Source: Rhynchopus sp. YZ270_cl-10
Taxonomy: Eukaryota > Euglenozoa > Diplonemea > Diplonemida > Diplonemidae
DNA length: 64,000 nt
Assembly (NCBI GenBank): GCA_964035575.1
Contig: OZ037909.1
Coordinates: 1,116,001-1,180,000, forward strand
Direction of reading: 5' to 3'
Shown here: piece by piece, positions 40,791 to 52,332 of the stretch
Position numbering within the stretch: the stretch's first letter is position 1
Layout of the letters: every line of letters begins with the position of its first letter
Made by a program: the position numbers and the translations under genes
The notes under the pieces: model-generated
Databases searched by the model: none
Told to the model about the DNA's origin: nothing
What the model saw: the letters and a program-made list of their open reading frames with translations, nothing else

Positions 40791-41281
40791 GCAAACGTTA
40801 TATTTTCCCGAGAAGTGTCTGCATGCTATCAACTCCGCAAATTTCTTTTTTGTGGACCCCTCCTTCACCCTTTAAGTGTTTCCACGATAGACTCTTATCA
40901 AAGTGAGGAGAAAAATGGTTTTCTCTTCGTTCTCTAGAAATTCCCTGCGTGGTTTGACAAGCTTTATTTTTTGTTATATTTTTCGCTCTTTCTTAGAACA
41001 CAGCAATACATTTTTTCTTCTTGTTCTTTCTGCCTTTTTTCCACACCTTTCTCCCAAAGGTTCTCAAACGGGGGAAGAGAAGAAATCGATGCCTGAGCAG
41101 TTACTGCACAGTGAAGTAGTAAATAATGACTTGACTTGCGGTTTTACTTGTGGTTTCACCGTTGTAAGGCCAACGGTAAAGCTTCAAGTCAAGACATTTG
41201 CTTCGCCGTCGTGTGAACAGTTACTGCTTGTGTGGCTGTCACCTACCACCTAACAGATTATTAAAAAAATGTGGGAAAGAA

Positions 41282-41357
41282 AGTGGAGATTTGCACAAAA
41301 CTGTGGACAACACAACCGAGGGCAAACTACACCACTCCAACAATTTTATCAAAAAAA
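41282..41357 (+). repeat. 75-nt A-tailed repeat, copy 7
   Basis: AGTGGAGATTTGCACAAAAC, CACAACCGAGGGCAAACTAC, CCACTCCAACAATTTTATC, then A. Confidence 0.8.
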
Positions 41358-41770
41358 GTTCAATTTATTCACAACGTTTTAGAGACGAACGAACCTAATA
41401 TGTATGGGAAGGGCGATGGTTGTACTGAAAGAAAAAAATAATAATAAACGCGGAAGGACTGGGGCTCTCAAGATCTTCCAGTTTTGATCTTCAGTCGGGT
41501 GCCTGCATAATAAACAAACCACCATGTTCAATATAAAATCAAAAAAACGTTGTGGTGTTGCCATGGGGTTTAGTCCACAGAGTGGAGAAGTGGAGAACTA
41601 CCTTAAAAAAGTTAAAAATATAGAAAAAAAGAGAAATATTTTTTTGCAAAAACTCAAAGTGTAGCCTGCGCACAAAGGAAACTACACTGTGTTTTTTTTG
41701 ACTATTTTTCCAACAAATTATTTGTGACAAAAAGTGCATACATGCCCATAACAAAGCTACTCTCAAAAGG

Positions 41771-41876
41771 GTTGAGGACGATCTCCGTCTATACCTTCTG
41801 TAGTACAGAAAAGGCTTCGGCCGACATTGAGTACAGATCTTTGTGTCAGTTGTATAGTGATTGTCGAGACAACAAG
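41771..41876 (+). repeat. TTCG-hairpin repeat family, copy
   Basis: GTTGAGGACGATCTCCGTCT, AGTACAG, GGCTTCGGCCGACATTGAG, GTTGTATAGTGATTGTCGAG. GGC-TTCG-GCC is a small hairpin and CGACA can pair with TTGTCG downstream. Confidence 0.65.
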
Positions 41877-41998
41877 TGTTAATATCCAATTCCATCTGAT
41901 TTGCTTTCATTTTTTACATTTTTTTTTTAGAACAACAAAAAAACGTCGGACTTCAAAAAAAGGATCCCCCTTTTTTTCTTCCTCTCATAACCTTTATT

Positions 41999-42056
41999 GT
42001 GGCTGGCATTGTACAGTGGGTCAGTCGGAGGTGCCTGTATCAACAACTACAGTTTA
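41999..42056 (+). repeat. TCAGTCGGAGGTGC repeat, copy upstream of TOR
   Basis: GTGGCTGGCATTGTACAGTG, GGTCAGTCGGAGGTGCCTGT, ATCAACAAC. The CATCCGGATG part is missing. Confidence 0.65.
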
Positions 42057-42319
42057 TTCTTCTCAGCTCTGCGATGGCAGCTGCGGCGGTTATCTAATCT
42101 CTCACAGCCGACCACAAAGATCAATGAAACCGAGCCTTCAGGATTTTCAACAAAAAACATCACCACAAATCTTCTATCACATCGCTCTCCACATCGTATC
42201 TCCGAAGAAACACACAACACACCCACCCCTAGCAACCTTTCTTTTTACCGTTCTTTTGGCTTTTTTTCCTCTTCCTTTTGAATGTCGCGCACGTGGGGCT
42301 GTTTCACCTCCCCCACGCA

Positions 42320-45300
42320 ATGCAGCCTAGTAGCGATTCGGTGCTCCACGTCGCCTCCTCTGTACACAAGCTAGCCGTGCGGCTGAGCAGCAGGGAACGA
42401 CGTACCGTGCACCGTGCCGCAAAGGACCTGCTTGCTGTGAACGATGCTGTTGCCACACAGCACGCAGATGTGGCACGCGCCTTCTCCTCTGCCCTGCAGG
42501 ATGCACTGCACGAACTCTCCGTCTCCGACATGGAGTCCTCACACCTCGGTGCTGCCGAAGCCTGCCTCGCACTCACCAACGCAGTGCACGTCGGGACACA
42601 GCTCGTCACCCTCCTCCACAACATCCTCCACGCCCTGCTGGAAACCGCGTCACGCACCGTCGCAGAAATGGTGACCAAAGCGCTGTGTGCCCTCGTCGCC
42701 CGCGCTGGGCATGCTGCTGGGCTTATAGTGGAGGCAGAGTGCACGCGGTGCAAGGAGTGGCTCGCCCAACGGAGTTGTGTGGTGGCATCGACGACGGTGC
42801 TCAGAGAGCTGTCCTCTGTATCGGTGCATGTACTCCCGCATGTGGCGGTGTTGTTGAAGTTGTTGTGGGGTGTGCTATTGAAAGCAGAAGGCAGCGATGC
42901 GGACGATGTCGCAGGGGCGATAGAAACGCTGGTAAAGTGTTTGTTAGAGCATGACACGATGAACGGACAGATTGAAGCATTTTGCGCAGTGCTGCTGCTC
43001 GGCATCACTTCAAAGCCTAGAGAGCAACGCGCCGCGGCCACCGCACTATGCGCTGTCGTCGCCCACCTTCCCCAAAAGCTCATGAACGCTGTCGTGGTGT
43101 CCGCACTCACCGTCGCCGCACCGTCACCTCTACTGGCATTACTCCTATCACGCATTGCAGCGATCTACTCTCTCCGCAAAGAAGAGCTCGTACTACGTGG
43201 CCTCGAGGTGGCACGACAGTCGCTTATGAAGAAGCTTAATGGCGAAAAGGACGATAAGAAGGAGGAAAAGAAGGTTGGGAGCAAATGGAAGAGGAGCTCT
43301 GTACCGCCGCCTTCGGACCCGCACTCTCCGGTGTCGCTGTCTGCGACGATGACGAGGCTGAACGCTTCGTTTAAAGGCAACAACAACAACAACAACAACA
43401 ACAACACCAACACCAACAACCACAGCGACCCAATGTCCAGCTTCCCCGACACCGACAACGAATGCCTCTTCTGCCCCATCACCCTCAACGCACTCCGCTC
43501 CCTTCTCGAAACCATGGCCACACACGACCTCGGAGCCCTCCTAGACCAATCCCCCACACTACGCACCGGAACCGCTACCTCCTACGCCACCTGGCTGACA
43601 ACAGTGTTCCGCAGCAGCAACTCCGTGGTCGCCGTGCAGTGCTCCATTCTGTTCTTCCGCCTCCGCCAGGATGTGTCCTCCCTGAAGACCTCTCTGTCTC
43701 ACGTCACGACTTTCCCTGCTGGAGAGCGTGGACCCCTCCTCCGCAAGATCATGGCACATCCCGCCATGCGAAGAGAAGCGGAGAACGTTGCCTGCCAAAT
43801 GAGCGCTGCAGAGTTAGAGCGAAGGGACAACCCAGGACAACTCTTGAACGCACTAAAAGACGTTTCCCATATCAGCTTGAGTGCTTCTTCTGGGTGCGCC
43901 TTTCTCGGAGCCTATGTGTTGCCATGCTGTGCACACCGGTGCTGTGAGGTGCGTCTCGCTGCGTACGAATGCATTCTCAGAATCCTCCGCAACATCAAAT
44001 CCAGCCACAGCCGTGACACCAAAAGGAGTAGCACCGAAACCGTCATGACCATTCTACGCGAAACCCTGAGTGCAATCATCTGCGACGCCGACGTTGACAA
44101 CCGCCTAGACGGCCTCTGCCTCGTCGAAGACTACGTACCTGCAGAACGCCTCATGGTCGCCTGCTCCATAGATCCATGCTCAATGTGCATTGGGCTGGAC
44201 GATATTAGTACAGAAGTGCGAAGAAAAAGTGTAGAGCTCCTCTGTCAGATGTGCGCTGCCGCAGCCCCGGTACGCGAAAAGCTTAGCCTCCATCTGCTTC
44301 ACTGTGAATACGTTCTCAAAACACACCCTTCTGTGGGGAAGCAGGCTGACGTTGCGTATCATGCGGGGCTCTGCTACGCAGCGTTGCACACAGGGAATGC
44401 TGCGCCTGCGGAGGTGTTGCCGCTTCTGATTCAAAAGCTTGCCTCAGCCGCACCGTCCTCTTTACTGCAGCACTCCCTTCTGCAGGCGATCTCCATAATA
44501 TGCGAAGCAGACTGGGCGTCAATCCCCCCAATCGCTGAGGATTTGGTCCCAAAGCTGGTTCGCGTCATCCAACAGCAGGAGGTATCGAAATGTACCAAAC
44601 CCGCTCTCTCAACGCTAACCCGTGTATTGCAGTGTAGTGGCGGTGTCTTTGCAGTGTTTGAAAGACATAAAGGAATGTATCCACGGTTGTTAACAATGTT
44701 GAGTCATGGGAGAGGGGCGACATCTGATACGAGGTTGGAGATTATGCGGTTGATTGGGGTGTTAGGGGCAGTGGAGCCTACGTTGTCACGGCGTTTGTAT
44801 GTGACAGATAGCGTGAAGGATACGACACAGAAGGATTTTTCGTCTGCGTGGTCTTCTGTTACTGCGTTGCTGAATGTGTTGGAGCAGCCTTGGCATGCGG
44901 CACATCATGACTCAGCGGGGAAGGCGATTCTTGATATTCTAGCGATTATTGGACCGAGAAGGGCGTGTCTTCAGGTGCCAAGGATTGTGCCTCCTCTGGT
45001 TGCGTTGTTGACACCGAAGGAGGAGGGCAAGCCTGGGGGTAGTCAGGCATTATGGCAATGCATGGCAAGCGTGCTGGGTATTCAAGGCGTCATGCCTGAG
45101 GGGATTGTTGTGCATGCAGAACCCCTGGCAAGGTTGATAGAGACAACGTGGGATGGGGCAGGGGTTGCGGTGCGGGCACCGATGTGCACTGCTATGGCGG
45201 TTCTCGCACGCATGGACTGCAACCTTAACGGTAGTCTCGAAACATTTGTTCCGGTTCTTTGCGAGGCTGCAGTGCAGGACCGAACTGCGTCGAGGATTCT

Positions 45301-48300
45301 TGCTTTAAAGGCTTGCGCGGCTTTGGAATTGGTTCATGCGAAGCTGACTGTTTACAGCATGCGGTTGACATGCGAATGTATTGCGTCGCTTCTCACTGAT
45401 GCAGAACAAAGCGGGGAGGTCAAAGCGGCAGGACTCAAGGCTATTGGCGCGTTTGTTGGGGAGGACGCTTTTGCGGGGTCGGCGCCTGTTGTGGTGCGGG
45501 CGTTGATGCATATGCTCTCTGTTGGGAGGGCAGGGCACTCTGCTGCTGCTGCGTCTGTGGTGTCGACCACATGCGAGGAAGAGCATGCATCGCAGGCATC
45601 GAACCCTGCAGACGTCTCCGCACACTGCATGCGTGAGTCTGCCGCACTGCTCAGAGAGATCTTCGCACGCCCATCACGCCACCTCGTGGCCCCCCTCCAC
45701 ACCGCAGCAATGGACCTCATCAACACCAACCCACTTCTCCACGAAATGCTTCTTCTCGACGACGGCGACTCCTCCTTCGACTCCACGGTAGAAGGGGGTG
45801 GTCCCATCCCACTTCCACAAAACTGCTTGGTAGGGGTCCAGGAGGTCCGCTCCGCTCTGTACATGAAGGAAACGAACACCCACGGCGACTTCATCAAATG
45901 GTACGACGCGCTGTGTTTGGTCCTGCTCCGACAGTCGCCGCGGAATGCGCTGCGTGCAGTCGCCGACGTAGCAGAACGGCTTCCTTTAATTGCTCGCGCC
46001 CTTTTAAACGTCTCATTCGCAGTATGCCACAGAGACCTCCTCCACGAACAGCAAGAAGCAGGCGAGGAGATGATCGACACCCTCGAGGAGGCCCTCCACG
46101 CAGACCTCCCTGAAGAGGTCCTACGTCCACTGCTCAACCTTTCGGACTATCTAGAGCGGTTCTCCATCTTTGAGGAGCGTGTAGGCGGGGTAGGGCAGGG
46201 TACGTCTACACGCCTGCTGAGATTGGTCAACCCAGAGCATCAAGCGCATCTTGCGGAGTCCTGCGGATTGTACACAAAGGCGCTGAGACTAGCAGAGTAC
46301 TGCGATATCAGCAAGGCCCCAGCGTATCGGCAGCTGGTCAGAGTCAATGTGCATTTGGGGTTGGCAGATGCGGCGGAGGGTATTACGAGGTTGGTGCACA
46401 CTGCTGACATAAGAGACGCCGCGATGTACGCAGATCTGGGCCTATGGGACGAAGCCTTGACACGATATGAAGCGCAGTTAAAACTGCCACAACGCACCCC
46501 AGAGGAGAGTAGGGAGGTCATTGTAGGTCTTCTTGCCGCTTTAGATAAACAAAGTGATTGGCACCGTATGCTTCAATGCGTTGACAAATACTGGACGAAT
46601 ACGAGAGACGATGAGCTCAAAGGAAAGATCGCTCCTATGGTCGCGCATGGTGCCTGGCTGATGTCACAATGGGATCTTCTCGACGAAGCCTCTGCGCTGT
46701 TGGACTCAGACCCATGCTCTGCGTCTCCTACCGGTGTGTTGCCTACCCCTGGTATGTTTTACCGTGCGGTGTTGGCCTTCCAGAAGATGAACTACGACGA
46801 CGTACGGCACTATGTGACAGTGTGCAGGGAGTTTGTTGACAAACGGATGGCAACGTCAAGCAACCATGCGTACCGCCTTTTGGTATTGCTGCAGCATCTT
46901 ACGGAGGTAGAGGAGATGATAGAATTCCGCACCAACCCAAGCGCAGAGAGAAGGGGCATGCTGAAGCGTCTGTGGAAGGATCGCAACGGCGTCATGCAGA
47001 AGAACGCGAGGTACCAGCACGACACCCACACACTGCGCACCCTGGTGCTGACGAAGCGCGACAACATCGATGAGTGGGTCGACTTTGCGAAGTTGACCCA
47101 CCAGCTGGGCCAGACCGACACCGCGAAGCAGTTGCTCAGAAGCATTGCGGCGGACATTGCGAAGGAGCCCAACGCACCTCGCGACTGCCCTACACAATAC
47201 AAACTACAGCTTGCACAATGCGAAATCCAATGGGACACCATCAACGAGCAGGCACAACACAAAGAAGATGCCGTCTTCGAAGCACGCAGCCTCCGCCTCA
47301 TCCAAAACGTACAAGGCATTGTCGAGCGCCTCCAAGGCAAACCCGACTGCGCCGCCTGCTACAACCAAGCCTCCACCACCTTGGCCACATGGCGGCACGC
47401 CCTCGACCTCCCACTCCAGGATGTGCTCGCTCCCTTGCGAGGCATTTTGCTTGGCGACCCTACCGTCTACAAAGCATGGAGTCTGTGGGCAATGATCAAC
47501 ACAAAGGCGCTCTACAGGAAGGATACCAAGCTCGCAGCAGGTGCGCGGTATGCGTTGATAGCAGAGCTGGTGAAAGGGCTGCAGAAGTGTGTGGACCTGC
47601 AGTCGAGTGAGGATATGCAGCTGCAGGAGGCGCTCAGGCTGCTCCACATTGCGTACTTCCACCTCGATGAACGGGGCCTCCCGGAAGCCCTCAGCACCGC
47701 CATCAGCGATACCTGCAAGCAGGTCTCCCCGCGCGTCTGGGCAACCCTCACCCCACAGCTCGTCGCACGCCTCTCGCACTGCACACCGCAGTCTCAACAC
47801 GGCAACACCACTGACCCACCCGAAAAGCTTCAGACCCTTGCAGTAGACCTTCTGAAGGAGCTTGCCGTCGCCTATCCTCAGGTATATCACAAATATTATA
47901 TGCTTTCCACCCTTCCCCCTACAGGTCGTCCTCTACCCCCTCGTGATCGAAGGCACCTCTGCTGGTGGACAACGTGTCCTTGCTGACCTAGGTGATGAGT
48001 GGCAAGCGCTCTATTCTGAGGCACGTCTCTTCGTGAAGGAGCTGATCCGGTTGGTAGAGACGTGGGAGGAGAAGTGGATCAGCGCGCTTGCCCGGTTGCA
48101 TGCCAAGCTTAACTCGAAGGGTGCGAGCAACCCGGGGCCGCTGTTGAAGCCGCTTGCCCCGCTGTATCAGATGGTGCGTGCTCCGGGGAGTCCGTTGGAG
48201 AAGATGTTTGTGCAGCGGAACGGAGAAAAGCTGATGGTTTTAGACGAAGCCTGCCACCGCTGGCAGGCAGAGGCTGCGAACAACACACAGACCGTGACAC

Positions 48301-49721
48301 CGCATGCAGAACACGCGAGGCTCAGAGTGTCTGCTGCAGTGCTGGACCTCTGGCGCGCGCTGCACAAATCGTTGCCGCCTGCCCTCGCGCTGCGTGACGC
48401 AACACCAAGACTCGCTGATATGCATCATATGAAGCTGCACGTCCCTGGATCCCCCATCGCCAGCGCGCCAGTTCACATCGTGTCAATGGAAAGCATCGTC
48501 CACGTCATCTCCTCTGTGCATCGTCCGAGAAAGCTAACTTTTATTGGGTCAGACGGCGCACCGCACTCCTTCCTGTTGAAGGGGAAGGAGGATGTGAGGC
48601 TGGACGAACGGATCATGCAGTTCCTGGAGATGGCGAATATGCTGTTGTGCCGGTCTGCGGAAGGGCAGCAGCAGGGTATGCACCATATCATCACGTACCC
48701 GGTGGTCCCTGTTGCGCGCAAGGTTGGGCTCTTTGGATGGGTGGACAACACAGAGAACGTTGAGTGCGTGATCTCTGAGGTGCGGCAGAAGGGTGCGCCC
48801 GATGAGTTTGCAGTTGCTGCACAGAGCTGTGGCGTCAAGAAGCTTGATTGGGAGACCATGGACATTGCAGCTCGCGTGGAAGCACTACAGATCATAGAAC
48901 AGATCTGCCCTGCAGACGGTCTCCAGGTTGCTATGTGGATACGCGCCGCCAACTCCGAAGTCTGGTTAGAACGACGCACCGCCTTTGCACGCTCTTTAGC
49001 AATAATGTCTATCATCGGCTACGTCATCGGCCTAGGAGACCGCCACCTTGGCAACATCCTGCTTCACGGTACCAGTGGACGTGTTGCGCACATAGATTTT
49101 GAAGAGTGTTTCGAAGCCGCAATGCGGAGGAAGAACTACCCAGAATGTGTCCCCTTCCGGTTGACCCGGCAGCTTCGAAATGCAATGGGCGCAGGAGGCG
49201 CGGGAGGGGTCTTCAGACGCACCGCAATCTGCACGACCCAAGCGCTTCGTACAGAACGGCATGCGATTCTCGCGCTCATTGAATCCTTCATATACGAGCC
49301 TCTTGCGGAGCCCACACACGAAGCATCGCCAGACAGCGCGCTCATCCTCCACAGAGTCCACCAGAAGCTCGAAGGGATTGACGCACACACCGACCACACA
49401 ACTCCTGAACCCACCCTCGTCTCTGGTACCTATCCACAGCGGCTCTATGCGGGGCCAGACACAGAAGTGGCATACCCGGCCACGCTGTATGCAGAGGAGG
49501 AGAAGAAGAAGGGCTACCCCTACTCTCTGTACGAGGAGAACGTCGTGACGGAGGAGCTGGAAGAAAGGGGGTCGGGTGGAGGAGGTGGGTCCGCCTTTGT
49601 GGGTCCGGAATGTAAGGTGACAACGGATGCGCCGCAAGTGCAGGTGGACAGACTGATAGATGAAGCGTCGTCATTGCAACACCTCGCACGCATGTACAAA
49701 GGCTGGCGTCCATGGGTGTGA
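42320..49721 (+). CDS. TOR: TOR (target of rapamycin) protein kinase, 2452 aa, one intron
   Basis: ATG at 42320 (earlier in-frame triplets are not ATG); exons 42320-47881 and 47925-49721. It is a member of the PI3K-related kinases, the catalytic core of TOR complexes that couple nutrients to growth. HEAT-like helices fill the first ~1150 residues, interrupted by a K-rich and poly-N tract (about 310-370). FAT follows to about 1850, FRB at about 1876-2005 (ELIRLVETWEEKW), and the kinase domain at about 2036-2320. The kinase shows PRKLTFIGSDG, LLKGKEDVRLDER, the catalytic loop GLGDRHLGN (D2226, N2231) and HIDFEECFEAA. FATC closes the protein (ARMYKGWRPWV). Length matches yeast and human TOR. Oddity: the usual DFG glycine is Glu (D2245-F-E). 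FRB positions that contact rapamycin (Ser2035, Trp2101, Phe2108 in human) appear as V, L and H by eye, so rapamycin insensitivity is possible. Confidence 0.95.
47882..47924 (+). other. 43-nt intron of the TOR gene
   Basis: GTATATC donor, pyrimidine tract, CTACAG acceptor, phase 0. Joining AYPQ to VVLYPL restores the alignment with other TOR proteins (HPQALVYPL in human). Reading through it reaches a stop at 47986. Confidence 0.9.
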
Positions 49722-49909
49722 TACAAAAAAAAAAGAAAAGGAGAAAATAAAAATTCTGGCGAAAAGCCTGAATGGTGGACATATTATCAAAAAAAAATGA
49801 CGTTTTTTAGTTTTTTCCTCTGCGAGAGGCAAAACCAGGGGGGAGAAGGGGAGAAAGAGGGGAAAAGTTATTGTCGTGTGATATTTGGTTTATTTGTTTG
49901 TTTTTTTTC

Positions 49910-49957
49910 AAGATGTGTTTTGTTAGCTTTTTGTGGTGCGAGAGGCACGTTCATCTT
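49910..49957 (+). repeat. Stem-loop repeat, TGC subtype
   Basis: AAGATG and CATCTT pair outside; GGTGC / GCAC pair around loop GAGAG, with a longer 5' spacer. It lies about 190 nt after the TOR stop. A partial relative (CTCTGCGAGAGGCA) lies near 49.82 kb. Confidence 0.6.
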
Positions 49958-50052
49958 TTCAAGCTTTCTTTGTTTTCATTTTTTTTTGTGCCAAAAAAAG
50001 ATCAGGAAAAAAAGGGAAAACGAGAGTTTTGTTTTGGGAAAGGGATTGAATC

Positions 50053-50167
50053 ATCTGAAAAGGGCTAACTGAATCGGGGGAGATGAATGTTTGTTACGCT
50101 ATCACAGTTGTCTCACAACGACAACAGGGTTTCACAGTGTCTCCCATCAGTTTAGCCCTTTTCAGAT
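50053..50167. mobile_element. 115-bp inverted-repeat element
   Basis: ATCTGAAAAGGGCTAACTGA (50053-50072) and its complement (50147-50167, one extra T) bound a short interior that itself holds TTGTC / GACAA dyads. Confidence 0.6.
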
Positions 50168-50560
50168 AACTCAGAGGTGGTGTTCTTTTAGTAAGCACAT
50201 ATGGTGTTATGGGACAACTGTCAAGGACATGTCAATATAGGCCCCCCTCCGGAACACCAATATAGTATTTGACAAAATGCTCGAGACCCTCGTGAAAAAG
50301 TCGCGCGTTCTGCGTATCCCTCCCCGCCTTGTTTCCCCCTCTCTTCACCCCTGTGCTCCACGACACTTTCTGTACTTCAGGCTAACACATTCAAACCGTA
50401 AATTTGCATATTTACCGTTCGAAAAGAAAATGGAAGCGAGCAACAAAACAACTTTCCCCCCCCCTTTATAGTCTTTTGAGCAACAAGCAAAGAGAAACGA
50501 GTCTCTCGAGCATTTTTCTTTCTTTTGTGTGTGTTTTTTATTTTTCCACCCCGGTACAGC

Positions 50561-50600
50561 CGGTACACTGTCACGAGAGGGCTTTGTATTTCAAGTCAAC
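50561..50600 (+). repeat. Stem-loop repeat, GTACACTG subtype
   Basis: CCGGTACACTGTCACGAGAG, GGCTTTGTATTTCAAGTCAAC, then a T run. Near-identical to 26833. Confidence 0.7.
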
Positions 50601-50667
50601 TTTTTTTTTTTAGGGGGGTTTTTCATTTTGTGCCCTATCCCACAGGTTCGATGTTTTCTGTACAGCT

Positions 50668-50692
50668 CGGTACACTGTCACGAGAGGGCTTT
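50668..50692 (+). repeat. Stem-loop repeat, GTACACTG subtype, truncated
   Basis: CGGTACACTGTCACGAGAGG, GCTTT, then C and T runs. The copy stops before the usual GTATTTCAAG. Confidence 0.6.
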
Positions 50693-50797
50693 CCCCCCTT
50701 TTTGTTTCTATCTTGTTTCTCTCAAACACACCCAAGCTTTGGGCAATGTTTTTCCGCACTTGCAGAATCATTCAAAAAAAAAAAAAAAATAGGGCAA

Positions 50798-50911
50798 CTT
50801 CCAGAGTTGAGGACGATTTGCGTCTTTTTCTTCTAAGTACAAAGCCTTCAGGTAACGCTGTGTGTGCGCAGTACCTATCTCGGGTAGGTACTGTGAATGT
50901 CGATACAACAG
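50798..50911 (+). repeat. TTCG-hairpin repeat family, copy with strong hairpin
   Basis: GAGTTGAGGACGATTTGCGT, AAGTACAAAGCCTTCAGGT, then AGTACCTA, loop TCTCGGG, TAGGTACT: a perfect 8-bp hairpin. Ends AATGTCGATACAACAG. Confidence 0.7.
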
Positions 50912-51212
50912 GGGGGGAAACGTGACTGTCAAACAAAACCTCCTCTCAGCCACGCAAGCCCTGACGTGGGTCCCTCTCCCCACTCCCTCCCCCCCCCCAC
51001 TTCGAGTGACGCCATGTGATGTGTATATATTTTCTAGAATTTTATAGTTTTTAAAAAAAGGTACAAAAACCTCTTCCCGACCTGTAGTTTTGGGACTTCG
51101 TGGAACAAGGGGGTTATTTTCTGGGGGGGTTTTTTTGACAACCGTTTTTTTGGTTCGGTTGTTTTACATTAGAAAAAGAAGTGTTGTCAAAAAAAGGTGT
51201 TGTGTCTATCAA

Positions 51213-51291
51213 GTAAGTACAATAGCCTTCGGGCGACATTGAGTACAGGACCTACTGTAGGTATAAGTAGAGACGATTGTCGACACAACAG
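51213..51291 (+). repeat. TTCG-hairpin repeat family, copy
   Basis: GTAAGTACAATAGCCTTCGG, GCGACATTGAGTACAGG, ACCTA-CTG-TAGGT hairpin, ACGATTGTCGACACAACAG. GCC-TTCG-GGC is a UUCG-type tetraloop. Confidence 0.7.
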
Positions 51292-52027
51292 AAAAAAATA
51301 TATAAAAGAGGTCTTGGACCAACGCTGAGTGATCCTGTGATCCTGTCTATTGCACCAAAGGTGGTGTGTGGGCGTTTGTTAGGTTGTTCCTAAGAGAAAC
51401 GACGACCCATTACCCAGTACGTTAGGTGAAATATCAGATCTGCAAAAAAATGCAAACGCAGCTAAATTATTTCAAAGCGAGTCTTATTGTTCAAAGATGT
51501 CAAAAAAAAAAAGTGTTTCATGTTTTATTTTCCCTCGAGTTTATTATTTGTAGCGGTCATATGTTGTAAAGACCCAAAAAAAAGAAACGTGTATCGTGTT
51601 TTTGAGATATTTGTGCAATTTTGTTTTGCACACGACAGGTTCGCAAAAAAAAAAAAGTGGGGTGTTGTTTTGCTTGATTCCTCTCAGTCCCCTGCGTCCC
51701 CCAGGTGTCTGGCAAACTGCCTTTCATCCACAGTTGAACATACCGGAGGGAACAGTTCATCCCCGGTACCTCATGTTGTGGGCGTTCCTTTTCTCTGTTG
51801 AGTTGGTCGTCTCGGCCAACCGAGATCTCTTCAGCCTCGATGGCACTGGTACTTCGCTGGAAAGGATTGCTTTGCAAGCGTTACCTTAAATTCAATACCG
51901 TGTTTTGTCCCTCGCGAGCAGGCTCCTGAAAGGCCATTTTTCTTCTTCTTTTCCTCAGACACTTTCCTCGCTTCTTTTACACAACCAGACGAATCCTCCG
52001 ATGCCGTGCCCCTGCGGACAACACCAC

Positions 52028-52225
52028 TCAGCACCATGACAGTGACTGCAGCAGCAGCAGAGAGAGCACATTGTTGTTGTGGCCGACCTCCTCGGGGGCG
52101 CTGACAGTGTGCGTCTCATAGGCACCGTCCACAAACTCCTTGTCGTCGTTCGTGTGGCTTTTCCACACCTCAACTTTGTTGAAGTAGCTTTTGTGTGGCA
52201 GTTTTCCCAACCTCCTCCACAGCAC
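52028..52225 (-). pseudogene. Possible minus-strand coding fragment
   Basis: Read on the minus strand, about 46 codons (GKLPHKSYFNKVEVW, then SHTNDDKEFVDGAYETHTVS, then APEEVGHNNN) use the C/G-ending codons typical of genes here, unlike the sequence on either side. There is no ATG in frame, and a stop follows soon after. The adjacent stretch down to about 51.9 kb is open in another minus frame, with a hydrophobic segment then a K-rich tail. It could be exons of an unrecognised gene or a relic. The plus strand is also open across part of it, so the assignment is weak. Confidence 0.3.
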
Positions 52226-52332
52226 CCTCTATGCCGTTTTTTCGCTTTACAAAATATGCTTAAAAACCTATCCGTTGTCTACCCCTCTCAGGCACACACA
52301 CACACCACCCAACACACCAACACACCCACACC

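Larger units (their letters stand above)
38795..42319. other. Intergenic region dense in stem-loop repeats
   Basis: No gene seen. Holds five ACGAGAG stem-loops between 38.88 and 40.79 kb, one GTACACTG copy, one GGCGCCGCAGGC repeat, two TCAGTCGGAGGTGC repeats, one TTCG-hairpin repeat and one 75-nt repeat. This is the densest cluster of these families in the window. Confidence 0.65.
49722..52332. other. Intergenic region with stem-loops and TTCG-hairpin repeats
   Basis: Holds an ACGAGAG stem-loop (49910), an inverted-repeat element (50053), two GTACACTG copies, two TTCG-hairpin copies, a stretch like the 24.36-kb CCCCTCCCGGAGCACC block (near 50.25 kb) and a coding-like stretch on the minus strand (51.9-52.23 kb). 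Confidence 0.6.

Noticed and set aside
42278-42319. Earlier in-frame start for TOR
   Set aside because: The triplet at 42278 is TTG, not ATG; the first ATG in frame is at 42320.
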